Assembly (NCBI GenBank): GCA_023512135.1
Contig: JAIMAG010000010.1
Location: 42,034 to 106,033, forward strand
DNA from: Terriglobia bacterium
Lineage (GTDB): Bacteria > Acidobacteriota > Terriglobia > Acidiferrales > UBA7541
DNA length: 64,000 bases
Direction: 5' to 3'
Part shown: in pieces, positions 1 to 8,251 of the stretch
Numbering within the stretch: the stretch's first letter is position 1
How the letters are laid out: every line of letters starts with the position of its first letter
Made by a program: the position numbers and the translations under genes
The notes under the pieces: model-generated
Database searches by the model: none
Told to the model about the DNA's origin: nothing
The model's input: only the letters and a program-made list of their open reading frames with translations

Positions 1-1224
1 ATCCGCCAGGTGCTCGGCTCCTATCGCAACGTCACCTACAATGTGCGCCTCCCCTCGACCCTGGGTGGCGAGAACTGGTATCCGATTCGAGCCATCATCC
101 GCGGGCCGGATGTCTCCCGGCTGGTGGAAATCTCCAAGCAGGTTGCGGCCGAAATGTCCCGCTTCCCGGGCCTGGTGGACGTCAACCCCATGATCAATCT
201 GAACACGCCGGAGCTGCAGGTGAAGGTGGACCGTCAGCGGGCCGCCGACCTCGGCGTGCGCATGACCGACATCGGAGCCACCGTGCGGCTGCTGTTTTCC
301 GGGCAGGACGAAATCTCCACGTACAAAGAAGGTGCCGAACAGTATCCCGTCACGATGCAGTTGCTGCCGGAGCAGCGCGACAACCCGGCCATCCTGGGAC
401 GGCTGATGGTGCCCTCGGCGAAGGTCGGCCAGGTTCGGCTGGACAACATCGCCACCATCCAGCGCGGCGGCGGGCCGGACCGGCTCCAGCGCTACAACCG
501 TGAATTTCAGGTCTCCGTCGGCGCGAACCTGGCCCCGGGAACCCCGCTCGATGCGGCGGCCGCACATACGATCGCATCCATCCGCAAGGTCGGGTTGCCT
601 CCGGGGTACTCGTTTGTTTTCGCTGGCCAGGTTCGCCTGCTGGAACAGACCACCTACAACATGCTGCTCGCCATGCTGCTCGCTTCGATTTTCATGTACA
701 TGGTGTTGGCCGCACAGTTCGAAAGCTTCAAGGATCCGTTCATCATCCTGCTCACGCTGCCGCTCAGCATTCCGTTTGCGCTGTTTTCGTTGTGGATCAC
801 CGGCCGCTCGCTGAGCCTGTGGAGTGCGTTGGGCGTGTTCCTGCTGCTGGGCATCGTGAAAAAGAACGGCATCCTGCAGGTGGACTACACGAATCAGCTC
901 CGGCGCGAAGGCGTGCCGCTGCGCGAAGCGATCCTGGAAGCGAATCGCGTGCGGCTGCGTCCGATTTTGATGACGACGTTTTCGATTGTGGCCGGCTTGA
1001 TCCCGGTGGCGGTGGGTATCGGCGCGGGCAGCGAGCAGCGCGCCTCGATTGCCGTGACCATCATCGGCGGGCAGACGCTCTGTCTGCTGCTCACCCTGCT
1101 CGTCGTGCCGGTGGCCTATTCTTACTTTGCCGAATGGCAGGCAGCGTTCGCGACGGTCGGCGCACGCACCCCTTGGGGACGGTGGCGCACGGCAGTGGCC
1201 CGTCGCTTCGGCCTGTTCAGCTAG
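1..1224 (+). CDS. RND efflux pump inner-membrane transporter, C-terminal part (5' truncated)
   Basis: The reading frame is open from base 1, so this is the C-terminal ~407 residues of a ~1040-residue AcrB/HAE1-type proton-driven exporter. The first ~210 residues fit the second periplasmic (pore/docking) half. The remainder holds hydrophobic segments of the second membrane bundle, including the stretch GIVKKNGIL, the counterpart of the AcrB TM10 region that carries the relay lysine. A conserved RLRPILMTT segment follows. Such pumps work with an HlyD-type adaptor and a TolC-type channel, which would lie upstream, outside the window. The substrate cannot be read from this part. The 3' end overlaps the convergent pterin dehydratase gene by 8 bp. 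Confidence 0.93.
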   Translation: MRQVLGSYRNVTYNVRLPSTLGGENWYPIRAIIRGPDVSRLVEISKQVAAEMSRFPGLVDVNPMINLNTPELQVKVDRQRAADLGVRMTDIGATVRLLFSGQDEISTYKEGAEQYPVTMQLLPEQRDNPAILGRLMVPSAKVGQVRLDNIATIQRGGGPDRLQRYNREFQVSVGANLAPGTPLDAAAAHTIASIRKVGLPPGYSFVFAGQVRLLEQTTYNMLLAMLLASIFMYMVLAAQFESFKDPFIILLTLPLSIPFALFSLWITGRSLSLWSALGVFLLLGIVKKNGILQVDYTNQLRREGVPLREAILEANRVRLRPILMTTFSIVAGLIPVAVGIGAGSEQRASIAVTIIGGQTLCLLLTLLVVPVAYSYFAEWQAAFATVGARTPWGRWRTAVARRFGLFS

Positions 1225-1567
1225 CGGACGCGGTTTTCTCCTGCGCCAGGGCGTCGATCTTGGCCGCGAGAATGAAATCGCTCTCCGTCAGCCCGTCGAT
1301 TTTGTGCGTCCAGATTTTGATGTCCACCCGGCCCCAGGTCAGATAGATGTCCGGGTGATGTCCCTGCTCCTCGGCGAGCTGACCGACTCGATTCGTGAAC
1401 GCGAGCGCCTGAACAAAATCCGGGAAGTGAAAGGATTTTTCCAGGTGATGCTCGTTGACCACCTGCCAGCCGGGCAGTTGCCGGTGGAGCGCCTCCAGCT
1501 CGGCGCCCTTCAGTGGGGGCACGCCGCCGCGGCACGGCACACACTGTTTGCTTGCCAGATCCGACAT
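1217..1567 (-). CDS. phhB: pterin-4a-carbinolamine dehydratase
   Basis: A 116-residue protein covering the whole PCD/DCoH fold. The core signature EQGHHPDIYLTWGRVDI and the following THKIDGLTESDF match the family, whose conserved histidines dehydrate 4a-hydroxytetrahydrobiopterin during pterin recycling or side-product repair. The ATG at 1567 is preferred over a TTG two codons upstream because an AGGAG lies at suitable distance from the ATG. No aromatic amino-acid hydroxylase is adjacent. In bacteria without one, the enzyme is often linked to molybdopterin or folate metabolism, but here that link is only inference. Confidence 0.93.
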   Translation of the reverse strand: MSDLASKQCVPCRGGVPPLKGAELEALHRQLPGWQVVNEHHLEKSFHFPDFVQALAFTNRVGQLAEEQGHHPDIYLTWGRVDIKIWTHKIDGLTESDFILAAKIDALAQEKTASAS

Positions 1568-1665
1568 CGCCAAATCTCCTGAGCGCCTTTTTCGGTCGCC
1601 GGGATTACCTTACCTGATTGTTCCGCGCTTGCCAAATCCCCGCGGTCTCCGCCCGGCATGCCTGC

Positions 1666-3024
1666 TCAGCCGGTCGAAGCGGGTGAACCGGAGTGCGTCT
1701 TTTCGGCTTCGATGGCGGCGAGCATGCTTTCGTTGTCGGCAAATTTAAACGAGGCCAGCCCGCGCTCGCGCGCCTGCTTTTCTTCCGCGCGGCTCAGAAA
1801 GTTCAGATCGTTTTTGTCGACCACCTGCAGCCCCTGGCGTGCAAAACTGCGCGCGATCTCTTCCGCCGTGGCGGCTGGCTGCTCCGACACGTTTTCCAGG
1901 TACTTCAGCACATGCACCGCACCTCGTTCGGCATCCTGCCGGGCGATGCCGACCAGTCCTTCGCTGGCGCGGCGGGCCCAGCCGACCACATAAGTGCCGG
2001 CCAGCACTTGCCCGCGCTGGGGATCAAACACTTCGTAGAGCCCGCTTTCATTTCCGTTGCCGGCGGGATTGGTCACGTAGGAACCGGATTGATAGGGCAG
2101 GCCGACCCGCGGATCGGCTACGTCGCCGATGGCGAAGATCATGGTGTCGACGTCGAGCGTAAACGTTCGGTCAGTGGGCTTCGCCGCGGTGCCGCCGTCC
2201 CTGGCGACCAGCAGATTCTCGGTCAGCACCAGCCGTTCGATTCGCCCGTCGGCACCGACCTTGATTTCGCAGGGCGAGCTCAGAAAGCGGAAGCGCAGTC
2301 GCGGCATGCGAGCGCCCGGGTCGGGCTTGGCCAGCACGGGGAATGTTGCCTCGGCCACCTTGGAAATGTCCTGTCCGACGGCCGCCAGGCGGTCGCGGAT
2401 GCGTTTCAACTCGTCCTGGAAATCGGCGCGGTCCAGGTAGTCTTCGATGTAGACGAATTCCTTCTCGTCGAACTTGGCTTCGAAAGGCCCCCGGCGAGCG
2501 ACCACGTACACTTCTTCCGTTTGCCGGTTGGGATCGTCCAGCATCAACCAGCGCGCGATGTCGACCATCACGTTGCCCATCCCGACGATGGCAATCCGCT
2601 TGCCGGTCGAAAAATCCATTTTGGAGAACGGGGGCAGCAGGTTGTAGTGATAGACGAAGTCCTTTGCGGAGTAGACGCCGCGGGCGTCTTCTCCGGGCAG
2701 GCCCAGTTTTTTCGTGCCCTGGGCACCCACGGCGAAGATCATGGCGGCCGGACGAAATTCCTGCAGCAGCTCAATGGGTACGTCGTACTCCTTGCCTACG
2801 GGTACATGGCCGAAGTAGTGGACGTTCGGATGACTGAGAATCTTGGCGAACTGCTTGCGCAGTCCGCTCTTCATTTTTTCCTTGACCGGATAGATGCCGT
2901 ATTCGGCCAAGCCGCCGGGTTTGATGTCGCGATTGAAAATGAGCACCTGGTGGCCAGCCTGCGCCAGTTTATTGGCCGCGAAGAGTCCCGCCGGGCCTGC
3001 GCCGATTACGAAAACCGTTTTCAC
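1666..3024 (-). CDS. FprA/adrenodoxin-reductase-like ferredoxin-NADP+ oxidoreductase
   Basis: A 452-residue flavoprotein. Residues ~6-30 form the FAD Rossmann motif GAGPAGLFAANKLAQAGH. A second dinucleotide-binding motif IVGMGNVMVDIARW sits near residue 150 (NADP). Near the C-terminus, VGWARRASEGLVGIARQDA corresponds to the GW.KRGP.G.IG.N block typical of adrenodoxin reductase/FprA. It should transfer electrons between NADPH and a ferredoxin in the cytosol. The start is a GTG, chosen because GAGGAG stands 5 nt upstream. Glutamate synthase small subunit is a related alternative, but no N-terminal Fe-S domain is present. It lies 98 nt upstream of phhB on the same strand; a shared transcript is possible. 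Confidence 0.85.
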   Translation of the reverse strand: MKTVFVIGAGPAGLFAANKLAQAGHQVLIFNRDIKPGGLAEYGIYPVKEKMKSGLRKQFAKILSHPNVHYFGHVPVGKEYDVPIELLQEFRPAAMIFAVGAQGTKKLGLPGEDARGVYSAKDFVYHYNLLPPFSKMDFSTGKRIAIVGMGNVMVDIARWLMLDDPNRQTEEVYVVARRGPFEAKFDEKEFVYIEDYLDRADFQDELKRIRDRLAAVGQDISKVAEATFPVLAKPDPGARMPRLRFRFLSSPCEIKVGADGRIERLVLTENLLVARDGGTAAKPTDRTFTLDVDTMIFAIGDVADPRVGLPYQSGSYVTNPAGNGNESGLYEVFDPQRGQVLAGTYVVGWARRASEGLVGIARQDAERGAVHVLKYLENVSEQPAATAEEIARSFARQGLQVVDKNDLNFLSRAEEKQARERGLASFKFADNESMLAAIEAEKTHSGSPASTG

Positions 3025-3395
3025 TGCGCCTCCTCATAAGCGGCGATGATGGAGCTTCGGTATTACATCACGCACTGGCAAAGCACATTGCGGGCCGTTC
3101 TGCAGACCCCCGCAGCCAATCCTAACACATTGATCCGTAAAGAGTTCCGGAAGTTTTTTCGAGGCGTTTCCCGAGGTTGCGACCGCCGGGTGCGCAACCT
3201 GCCCCAGAGGTCTGCCCACCCAGGCCGGAATCTCGCTGACCACTCCGGGATGCTGTCTGCGCTTAGCTGGTGGTTCCAGCAGAGCTTGCGTGGTTAAGAA
3301 ATCGAACAGCTCTGGCGCGGGGGAAGACAAGACAGCAAAGCTAAGCCCTAAGGTTCCCAGTCCCGGTGAGCACAAAGGCGTGGGCGTCAAAGCGA
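3025..3395. other. 371-bp gap without a supported gene
   Basis: No open frame here looks like a protein: composition is erratic and no start has a ribosome-binding site. It holds the promoter side of the FprA-like gene and the downstream side of the tRNA pair. The only structure seen is an 8-bp inverted repeat at 3174-3200. Confidence 0.5.
3174..3200. repeat. 8-bp inverted repeat, 11-nt loop
   Basis: AGGTTGCG at 3174-3181 pairs with CGCAACCT at 3193-3200. No T-tract follows on either strand, so it is not a convincing terminator. It lies ~150 bp upstream of the FprA-like start and ~200 bp downstream of tRNA-Asp. Confidence 0.4.
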
Positions 3396-3472
3396 TGGCG
3401 GGGACGACGGGACTCGAACCCGCGGCCTCTGCCGTGACAGGGCAGCGTTCTAACCAACTGAACTACGTCCCC
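3396..3472 (-). tRNA. tRNA-Asp (anticodon GUC)
   Basis: The reverse complement folds as a full cloverleaf. The acceptor is GGGGACG/CGTCCCC, the anticodon stem CTGCC/GGCAG encloses loop CTGTCAC (anticodon GTC), and the T arm is GCGGG-TTCGAGT-CCCGT. The discriminator is G, as expected for Asp, and CCA is encoded in the DNA (3396-3398). It lies 35 nt downstream of tRNA-Val on the same strand, so both are probably processed from one transcript. Confidence 0.97.
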
Positions 3473-3507
3473 GCGTGCTTGGCCGACACATCGGACACAC
3501 AAACAAC

Positions 3508-3583
3508 TGGTGGGCAGTGTCCGATTCGAACGGACGACCTTCCGGGTGTAAACCGGACGCTCTGACCGCTGAGCTAACCGCCC
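3508..3583 (-). tRNA. tRNA-Val (anticodon UAC)
   Basis: The reverse complement gives acceptor GGGCGGT/ACTGCCC (one G-U pair), anticodon stem TCCGG/CCGGA with loop TTTACAC (anticodon TAC), T arm GTCCG-TTCGAAT-CGGAC, discriminator A and encoded CCA at 3508-3510. First gene of a Val-Asp pair. Confidence 0.97.
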
Positions 3584-3695
3584 CCGCATCATCGTAGCCG
3601 AATCGCACCGCAGCGTCAATCGAGCCGCTTGCTTGACGGGCCGCATGCCCGACAGTAGACTCGGAAGCGGAGAGGAAGGCGTTTTCAGAAAGGGC

Positions 3696-3977
3696 ATGAT
3701 TCTTTCGCGGGATTTCATAGCTTACATGGCGCGCGAGCTGGTCAAGCGCCTCACTGCATCCCAGATGTTCGAGACCCGGACACCGGAAGCGCTCGTCGAG
3801 CGCATTCGCCTGGCCCTGCTCGAAGAGCTGAGCATCGAGGACCGGGTGAACGAAGAGGTGCGCCAGATCCTCAGCCAGTACTCCGATGAAATGCGCCGCA
3901 GCGGCGTCTCCTATCAGGAGATGTTCAAGAAGGTGAAAAACCAGATCGCCCGCGAGCGAAAACTGATTCTCCGCTGA
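3696..3977 (+). CDS. DUF507 family protein, first of a tandem pair
   Basis: A 93-residue, predominantly helical and highly charged protein beginning MILSRDFIAYMARELVKRL, the characteristic DUF507 opening. The ATG at 3696 is chosen because the family begins at this motif; the frame extends 21 codons further upstream without family resemblance. No signal peptide or membrane segment is present. DUF507 has no assigned function. The stop codon overlaps the start of the next gene by one base, and the two proteins are paralogues, which suggests stoichiometric synthesis and perhaps a heteromer. Confidence 0.85.
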   Translation: MILSRDFIAYMARELVKRLTASQMFETRTPEALVERIRLALLEELSIEDRVNEEVRQILSQYSDEMRRSGVSYQEMFKKVKNQIARERKLILR

Positions 3978-4264
3978 TGCGTCTGAGCCGCGAAAAAACT
4001 GTTCGTCTCTCCCACGTCGTCACCAAAGTGCTGGTGGAAAGCGACGACGTGGAATTCATCGAAGATCGCGACACCATCCGCCAGGAAATCTTCCAGGTGC
4101 TGCAGGCGCTGCTCCGCGAAGAGGAAAAAGTCGATGCCGAAGCGCGCCGGAAAATCGCCTCCCAGAAAAAAGACATCCCCGAAGGCAGCGCGGAATGGGA
4201 CATCCTCTACCGCAAGTATTATGCGGAGGAGCTGAAGCGGATGGGGGTCGGCGAGTCGAGCTGA
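3977..4264 (+). CDS. DUF507 family protein, second of a tandem pair
   Basis: A 95-residue protein starting MRLSREKTVRLSHVVTKVL, similar in length and N-terminal pattern to the upstream gene but clearly diverged, with a more acidic middle and the C-terminal segment EWDILYRKYYAEELKRMGV. Its ATG shares the A of the upstream TGA, so translation is coupled. It is cytosolic by sequence. Function is unknown. The tandem arrangement of two DUF507 genes is, to my knowledge, seen in Acidobacteriota and some related phyla. Confidence 0.85.
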   Translation: MRLSREKTVRLSHVVTKVLVESDDVEFIEDRDTIRQEIFQVLQALLREEEKVDAEARRKIASQKKDIPEGSAEWDILYRKYYAEELKRMGVGESS

Positions 4265-4419
4265 CCCGGACAAGCCCGAGCAGAGCAACTCACCAGACGT
4301 TTTACCTCACGTGCCCGTATCGTTCGGCTCCGCGGAATGCAACGTGGCGAGCCTCGAAAAACGATGCGGGTGGATTTGCCTTGAACTTGCGGAACGAGAA
4401 CGGTTTTCGCAAAATGCTG

Positions 4420-4455
4420 CAAAGAAAAACGGGCGATTCGTAGCGAATCGCCCGT
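4420..4455 (-). terminator. Rho-independent terminator of the M48 protease gene
   Basis: A perfect 12-bp stem (ACGGGCGATTCG at 4429-4440, CGAATCGCCCGT at 4444-4455) with a 3-nt loop. On the minus strand it is followed by TTTTTCTTT (4420-4428), 22 bp past the protease stop. On the plus strand the tail is T-poor, so it may stop DUF507 transcription only weakly. Confidence 0.9.
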
Positions 4456-4477
4456 TCCCGTGTTTGTAACCGAACCT

Positions 4478-5479
4478 TTATGGACGTCGCTTCAGCACGG
4501 GACGATCGTCGTCCTCCTCGGTCTTCGTCTCGCTCTTTTCCGTGCGACGGCGCAGGGTGGGCTTGTTTTCATCCGGCTCCTGCGCCTGCCGCTGAGCCTG
4601 TAACTGCCGCAGCCGCGCCTTGATCTGATCGAACTCGGACGTGCTGACAATGTATTCGTCGCGCCCGGGCAGGATTTCGGCAATGGCTTTCTGCGTGTTT
4701 TCGATGCGGTCTTCGGTCGGTGGATGCGAGCGGAAAGCTGTCGGCACGCTCCCGGGCCGGCGCTTCTCTTCGGCCTGAATCTTTTCGAAGAAACTGACGT
4801 AGGCGTTCGGGTCGTAGCCGGCCTTGTACATGTATTGCAGGCCCAGGTAATCCGCTTCCGCTTCGAACCCGCGCGAGAATTTCAAGAAGGTCAACGGAAC
4901 CGCAACGTTCATCGCCTGATAGATGCCGTAGCCGGCCCAGCCGCCGGGCAGGAAGATCAACGCGGGGATCATCAGCAACTGGGCGAGTTCGCCGCGGGTA
5001 GCGTTGCGGGTGCCATGACGGGCCGTCACATGCGCGATTTCGTGAGCCATCACGCCGGCCAGTTCGGCCTCTTCCTCGGCCGCCAGAATCAGGCCCGTGT
5101 TGATGTAGAAGAACCCGCCGGGCAGCGCAAAGGCGTTGATTTCGTCCGAGTCGATCACTTTGATCGTGAACGGCACGCGCGCGTCGGAATTTCGAACCAG
5201 ATTCTGGCCCACCCGGTTGACGTACTCATTGATCACGGGATCGTCGACCAGCCGAACCGATCGCTCCACTTCCTGGGCCAATCGCTTGCCGATGGCCACT
5301 TCCCGTTCCAGCGAATACCAGTTCAGGTTGCCGTCCACATCACGGTTGCCGATCTGCTCGACGTCGTCTTTAGGATTCTTTTTCTTATCTTTCTGCTGCT
5401 GCGCCAGTACAGTGGAAGGCCCCCACACCAGCATCCCAGCCAGCAGTGTCGTCAGAAGTCGTTTGGCCAGCCCTGCCAT
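4478..5479 (-). CDS. M48-family zinc metalloprotease, exported (BepA/LoiP-like)
   Basis: A 333-residue protein with a signal peptide (residues 1-~27, KRLLTTLLAGMLVWGPSTVLA). The zinc site HEIAH is at residues 146-150, and the third-ligand region GFEAEADYLGLQYM lies ~65 residues later, as in M48 peptidases. A highly charged C-terminal tail follows the catalytic domain. It should act in the periplasm on misfolded envelope or outer-membrane proteins. The start at 5479 has AAGGAGG at good spacing; the frame extends further upstream but lacks such a site. No TPR domain is evident, unlike BepA. It is monocistronic with its own terminator. Confidence 0.9.
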   Translation of the reverse strand: MAGLAKRLLTTLLAGMLVWGPSTVLAQQQKDKKKNPKDDVEQIGNRDVDGNLNWYSLEREVAIGKRLAQEVERSVRLVDDPVINEYVNRVGQNLVRNSDARVPFTIKVIDSDEINAFALPGGFFYINTGLILAAEEEAELAGVMAHEIAHVTARHGTRNATRGELAQLLMIPALIFLPGGWAGYGIYQAMNVAVPLTFLKFSRGFEAEADYLGLQYMYKAGYDPNAYVSFFEKIQAEEKRRPGSVPTAFRSHPPTEDRIENTQKAIAEILPGRDEYIVSTSEFDQIKARLRQLQAQRQAQEPDENKPTLRRRTEKSETKTEEDDDRPVLKRRP

Positions 5480-5699
5480 GGCCCCTCCTTGCGGAACGCT
5501 TGCTGCCAGTATACACCCCTTCACCAATGCCCAGCGGTCTTTTTCATCTATTTTCGATGCCCCGTCTCTCGGAAGGGTTTCACTGCTGCGGGCGTTGAAC
5601 GGGTGGTTGCCTGGAAACAGTCAGCGCGTGCGCGTGGACGCCTTCGGGTGGCTGGGCTAGAATCCGGACTGGAAAGCTGGGGTTGCGTTGGGTAACGCA

Positions 5700-6344
5700 G
5701 TGAACTCCACGACGAAGGCAAAAGTTACGGTCCTGGGGGTTGGGAGCATCTTTGCCGGGTTGCGTCGGCTCTATGACTGGACGCTCTCCTGGGCCGAAGG
5801 CCGCTTTGGCCCGGCAGCACTGGGAGTTTTGGCATTCACGGAGTCTTCTTTTTTTCCGATTCCACCTGACCCCCTGCTGATGGCCTTGGCGCTGGGCAAA
5901 CCGCGCCGCAGCTTCTGGTTTGCGACCGTGTGTACAGTGTGTTCCGTACTCGGTGGGCTGCTGGGCTATCTGCTGGGCCTGTTCCTCTGGCAATCACTCG
6001 ATCAGTTCTTTTTTGCCTACGTCCCGGGTTTCACGGAGGAAAATTTCCGGATTGTGCAGGCCAAATTCGAGCAGAATGCTTTTCTGGCCATTTTCGCCGC
6101 TGCGTTCACACCCATCCCGTACAAGGTGTTTACCGTCGGCAGCGGAGTGTTTCAAATTCCGCTGGACGCGTTCGTGGTGGCCAGCGTGCTCGGGCGCGGC
6201 CTGCGATTTTATGGCGAAGCGGCACTGCTGTGGCGGTGGGGCGCGGCCGCGAAAGATTTTATCGACCGCTACTTCAATCTGCTCACGGTGATTTTTTTCC
6301 TGCTGTTGGTGCTGGGATTCTGGGTCGTTGGGCGGACGTTGTAA
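5700..6344 (+). CDS. YqaA/DedA-like VTT-domain membrane protein
   Basis: About 214 residues with several hydrophobic segments. The stretch AFTESSFFPIPPDPLLMALALGKP is characteristic of YqaA-type small VTT (SNARE-associated Golgi) proteins. A second re-entrant region AAAFTPIPYKVFTVGSGVF carries the conserved proline/glycine pattern. VTT proteins are implicated in phospholipid or undecaprenyl-phosphate flipping; this subfamily's substrate is unproven. The start is uncertain: GTG at 5700 or TTG at 5688, neither with a strong ribosome-binding site. A small gene follows after 4 nt. Confidence 0.85.
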   Translation: MNSTTKAKVTVLGVGSIFAGLRRLYDWTLSWAEGRFGPAALGVLAFTESSFFPIPPDPLLMALALGKPRRSFWFATVCTVCSVLGGLLGYLLGLFLWQSLDQFFFAYVPGFTEENFRIVQAKFEQNAFLAIFAAAFTPIPYKVFTVGSGVFQIPLDAFVVASVLGRGLRFYGEAALLWRWGAAAKDFIDRYFNLLTVIFFLLLVLGFWVVGRTL

Positions 6345-6348
6345 ACCG

Positions 6349-6570
6349 ATGGCGTGGCGCCGCATCCAGGTCGGTCAGATTTGGAAGAAGATGGATACGG
6401 GAGAAAACTACATCGTCACCAAGGTTTTCACCGAAGCCCTGACGACCTACGCGGTGTTGCGGAAGGCCGGTGCGGAGACGGAATCCCGCCTGCGCGTGCG
6501 GGTAACCCATACGGGCGAAGGCCAGGTGCTCGTGGGATTCACGCTCGCCACCAACGTGGAAGAACTCTGA
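6349..6570 (+). CDS. small conserved-looking protein of unknown function
   Basis: A 73-residue protein starting MAWRRIQVGQIWKKMDTGENYIVTKV. Alternating hydrophobic/polar residues suggest a small beta-barrel, and there is no membrane segment or cysteine motif. The ATG lies 4 nt after the stop of the VTT gene, so they are probably one operon. The frame opens earlier, but this start fits the junction. I do not recognise a family. Confidence 0.65.
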   Translation: MAWRRIQVGQIWKKMDTGENYIVTKVFTEALTTYAVLRKAGAETESRLRVRVTHTGEGQVLVGFTLATNVEEL

Positions 6571-6582
6571 GCCGGCTTTGCA

Positions 6583-7302
6583 TCAGAAGGAACGCACGGG
6601 CAGCCGCACCACATCGTCCACTTGCAGGACCTCCTTGACCAGAAACGGCTCTCCATAGGCGACCCCGATCATCTGGCCAAAGTAGCGCGCCAGCAGGTCC
6701 ATCCGTGATTCGAGCTGGTCGAGCGGCAGGGGCACGCGAGATGGCTTCTGTGTTCTGGGACGAAACTGTGAGGCGTAGCAGAGGATCGCCCGTCGCCGCT
6801 GTTCGTACTCCGCGCTGATGTCCACTACGAACGTCGGGCGGACATTCGCATCGTAGAGAGTGGCGTAGAGGACTTTGAACGGGCGAAATGGCTGACCGCG
6901 CAGTCCGCGCAGCCGCTTCAGCCCGGCCAGAAAACAGCCTTCGTAGGCCAGCCGGGCCGCATGGTAGTGATCCGGGTGGCGTCCTTCCCAGTAGGGCAGA
7001 ATCACCGTGTGAGGCTCCAGCTCGCGAATTTTCTCCGCCACTGCCAGTTTGTTGGCTTCGTTCACGTCCAGCCGCGCATCGGGCAGGCGGAGGTTGCCGC
7101 GGTAGTCCACGCCCAGCACGCGAGCGGCGGCTTGTGCTTCGCGCAGGCGGATGGCCGCTGAGCCGCGCGTTCCCGATTCTCCGCGGGTCAGGTCCAGGAT
7201 GCCGGTGCGATATCCGCGCTTTTTCATTTTGATCAGTGTGCCGCCGCAGCTCAGCTCCACATCGTCCGGATGCGCAGCGATGGCCAGCAGGTCGAGGGGC
7301 AT
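6583..7302 (-). CDS. bshB1: N-acetyl-alpha-D-glucosaminyl L-malate deacetylase (bacillithiol biosynthesis)
   Basis: A 239-residue PIG-L/LmbE-fold deacetylase. The zinc motif AHPDDVELSCGGTL is at residues ~10-23. It is followed by GILDLTRGESGTRGSA, the BshB1-subtype signature, and a later ligand region EGRHPDHYHAA. The predicted reaction removes the acetyl group of GlcNAc-malate, the second step to bacillithiol. The start at 7302 has GGAGG 6 nt upstream; a longer frame exists upstream but adds no family sequence. bshA and bshC are not in this window. Its promoter region (7303-7472) is shared with the divergent SDR gene. Confidence 0.9.
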   Translation of the reverse strand: MPLDLLAIAAHPDDVELSCGGTLIKMKKRGYRTGILDLTRGESGTRGSAAIRLREAQAAARVLGVDYRGNLRLPDARLDVNEANKLAVAEKIRELEPHTVILPYWEGRHPDHYHAARLAYEGCFLAGLKRLRGLRGQPFRPFKVLYATLYDANVRPTFVVDISAEYEQRRRAILCYASQFRPRTQKPSRVPLPLDQLESRMDLLARYFGQMIGVAYGEPFLVKEVLQVDDVVRLPVRSF

Positions 7303-7472
7303 TTCGCCTCCAGGGCAATGCGATACGTGAACGGAAATTCTAACAGCTTGGCCGGGATGGAGCACATGGGTCGAGCCGACGGGGCCCGAGATGGAGATTC
7401 CGTGCAAGATTTCGCACCTGCCTCCGACGTGCTACCCTGATGGGCCCGAGACCATAGCGGTTGTGAGGGGCT

Positions 7473-8207
7473 ATGCGAACTGTCAAACCCTTGCACGGCC
7501 AGGTGGCCCTGGTCACCGGAGCGGCCCGACGAATCGGACGCAGCATCGTCCAGAAGCTGGCCGCGGAAGGCGCAGCCGTGGTGATCAACTATGCGACTTC
7601 GCGCCAGGATGCGGAAGCGCTGGTGGCCGAGCTTGCGGCGGCGGGCTGTCGGGCTCTGGCCTGTGAGGCCGACGTCTCCCGCCGCGCCGACGTCGAGCGC
7701 ATGTTCGAGCTCGTCCGCCGCGAATTGGGCCGACTGGATATTCTGGTGAACAATGCCGGCATATTCTTCCCAGCGCGCTTCGATGAACTGACCGAAGAAC
7801 AGTGGGACCGCATCCACGGCGTGAACCTGAAGGCGCAGTTTCTCTGCGCCCAGGCAGCCGCGCGGCTGATGCGGCACAGCGGCCGCGGTCGCATCGTGAA
7901 CATCGCCTCGCTCGGCGGCCTGCTTCCCTGGCCGGAGTATACGCACTACTGCACGTCGAAGGCGGGCGTGATCATGCTTACGCGCTGTCTGGCGCGCGCA
8001 CTGGCTCCGGAGATCACGGTCAATTGCGTGGCCCCCGGGACGATCCAATTCCCCGACGAAACTCCGGATGCAGAGTACATTCGCCGGGCCCCGCTGCAAA
8101 AAACCGGCCGGGGAGAAGATATCGCCGAAGCCGTTTTCTATCTGGTGCAGGCGGAATTCGTCACCGGCCAGGTGCTGGTGGTGGATGGCGGCCGCTCGCT
8201 CGTTTGA
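7473..8207 (+). CDS. SDR-family oxidoreductase, pteridine-reductase-like
   Basis: A 244-residue classical short-chain dehydrogenase. The cofactor loop TGAARRIG (residues ~16-23) has the TGxxxRxG form of PTR1/FolM pteridine reductases rather than the usual TGxxxGxG. The NNAG motif, catalytic Ser (NIASLGG) and YCTSK dyad are all present, and the C-terminus VTGQVLVVDGG is canonical. It is probably an NADPH-dependent cytosolic reductase. Pterin specificity is a suggestion from the loop only; a 3-oxoacyl or sugar SDR remains possible. It is divergent from bshB1, with GAGGGG just before the ATG. Confidence 0.85.
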   Translation: MRTVKPLHGQVALVTGAARRIGRSIVQKLAAEGAAVVINYATSRQDAEALVAELAAAGCRALACEADVSRRADVERMFELVRRELGRLDILVNNAGIFFPARFDELTEEQWDRIHGVNLKAQFLCAQAAARLMRHSGRGRIVNIASLGGLLPWPEYTHYCTSKAGVIMLTRCLARALAPEITVNCVAPGTIQFPDETPDAEYIRRAPLQKTGRGEDIAEAVFYLVQAEFVTGQVLVVDGGRSLV

Positions 8208-8251
8208 GCCGCGTTGCCTTCCCGTCCGGGTGTGAGCGCGGCGCGTTTGCC

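Noticed and set aside
3034..3390. 118-codon minus-strand frame in the gap near the tRNAs
   Set aside because: Erratic composition and no start signal; not supported as a gene.
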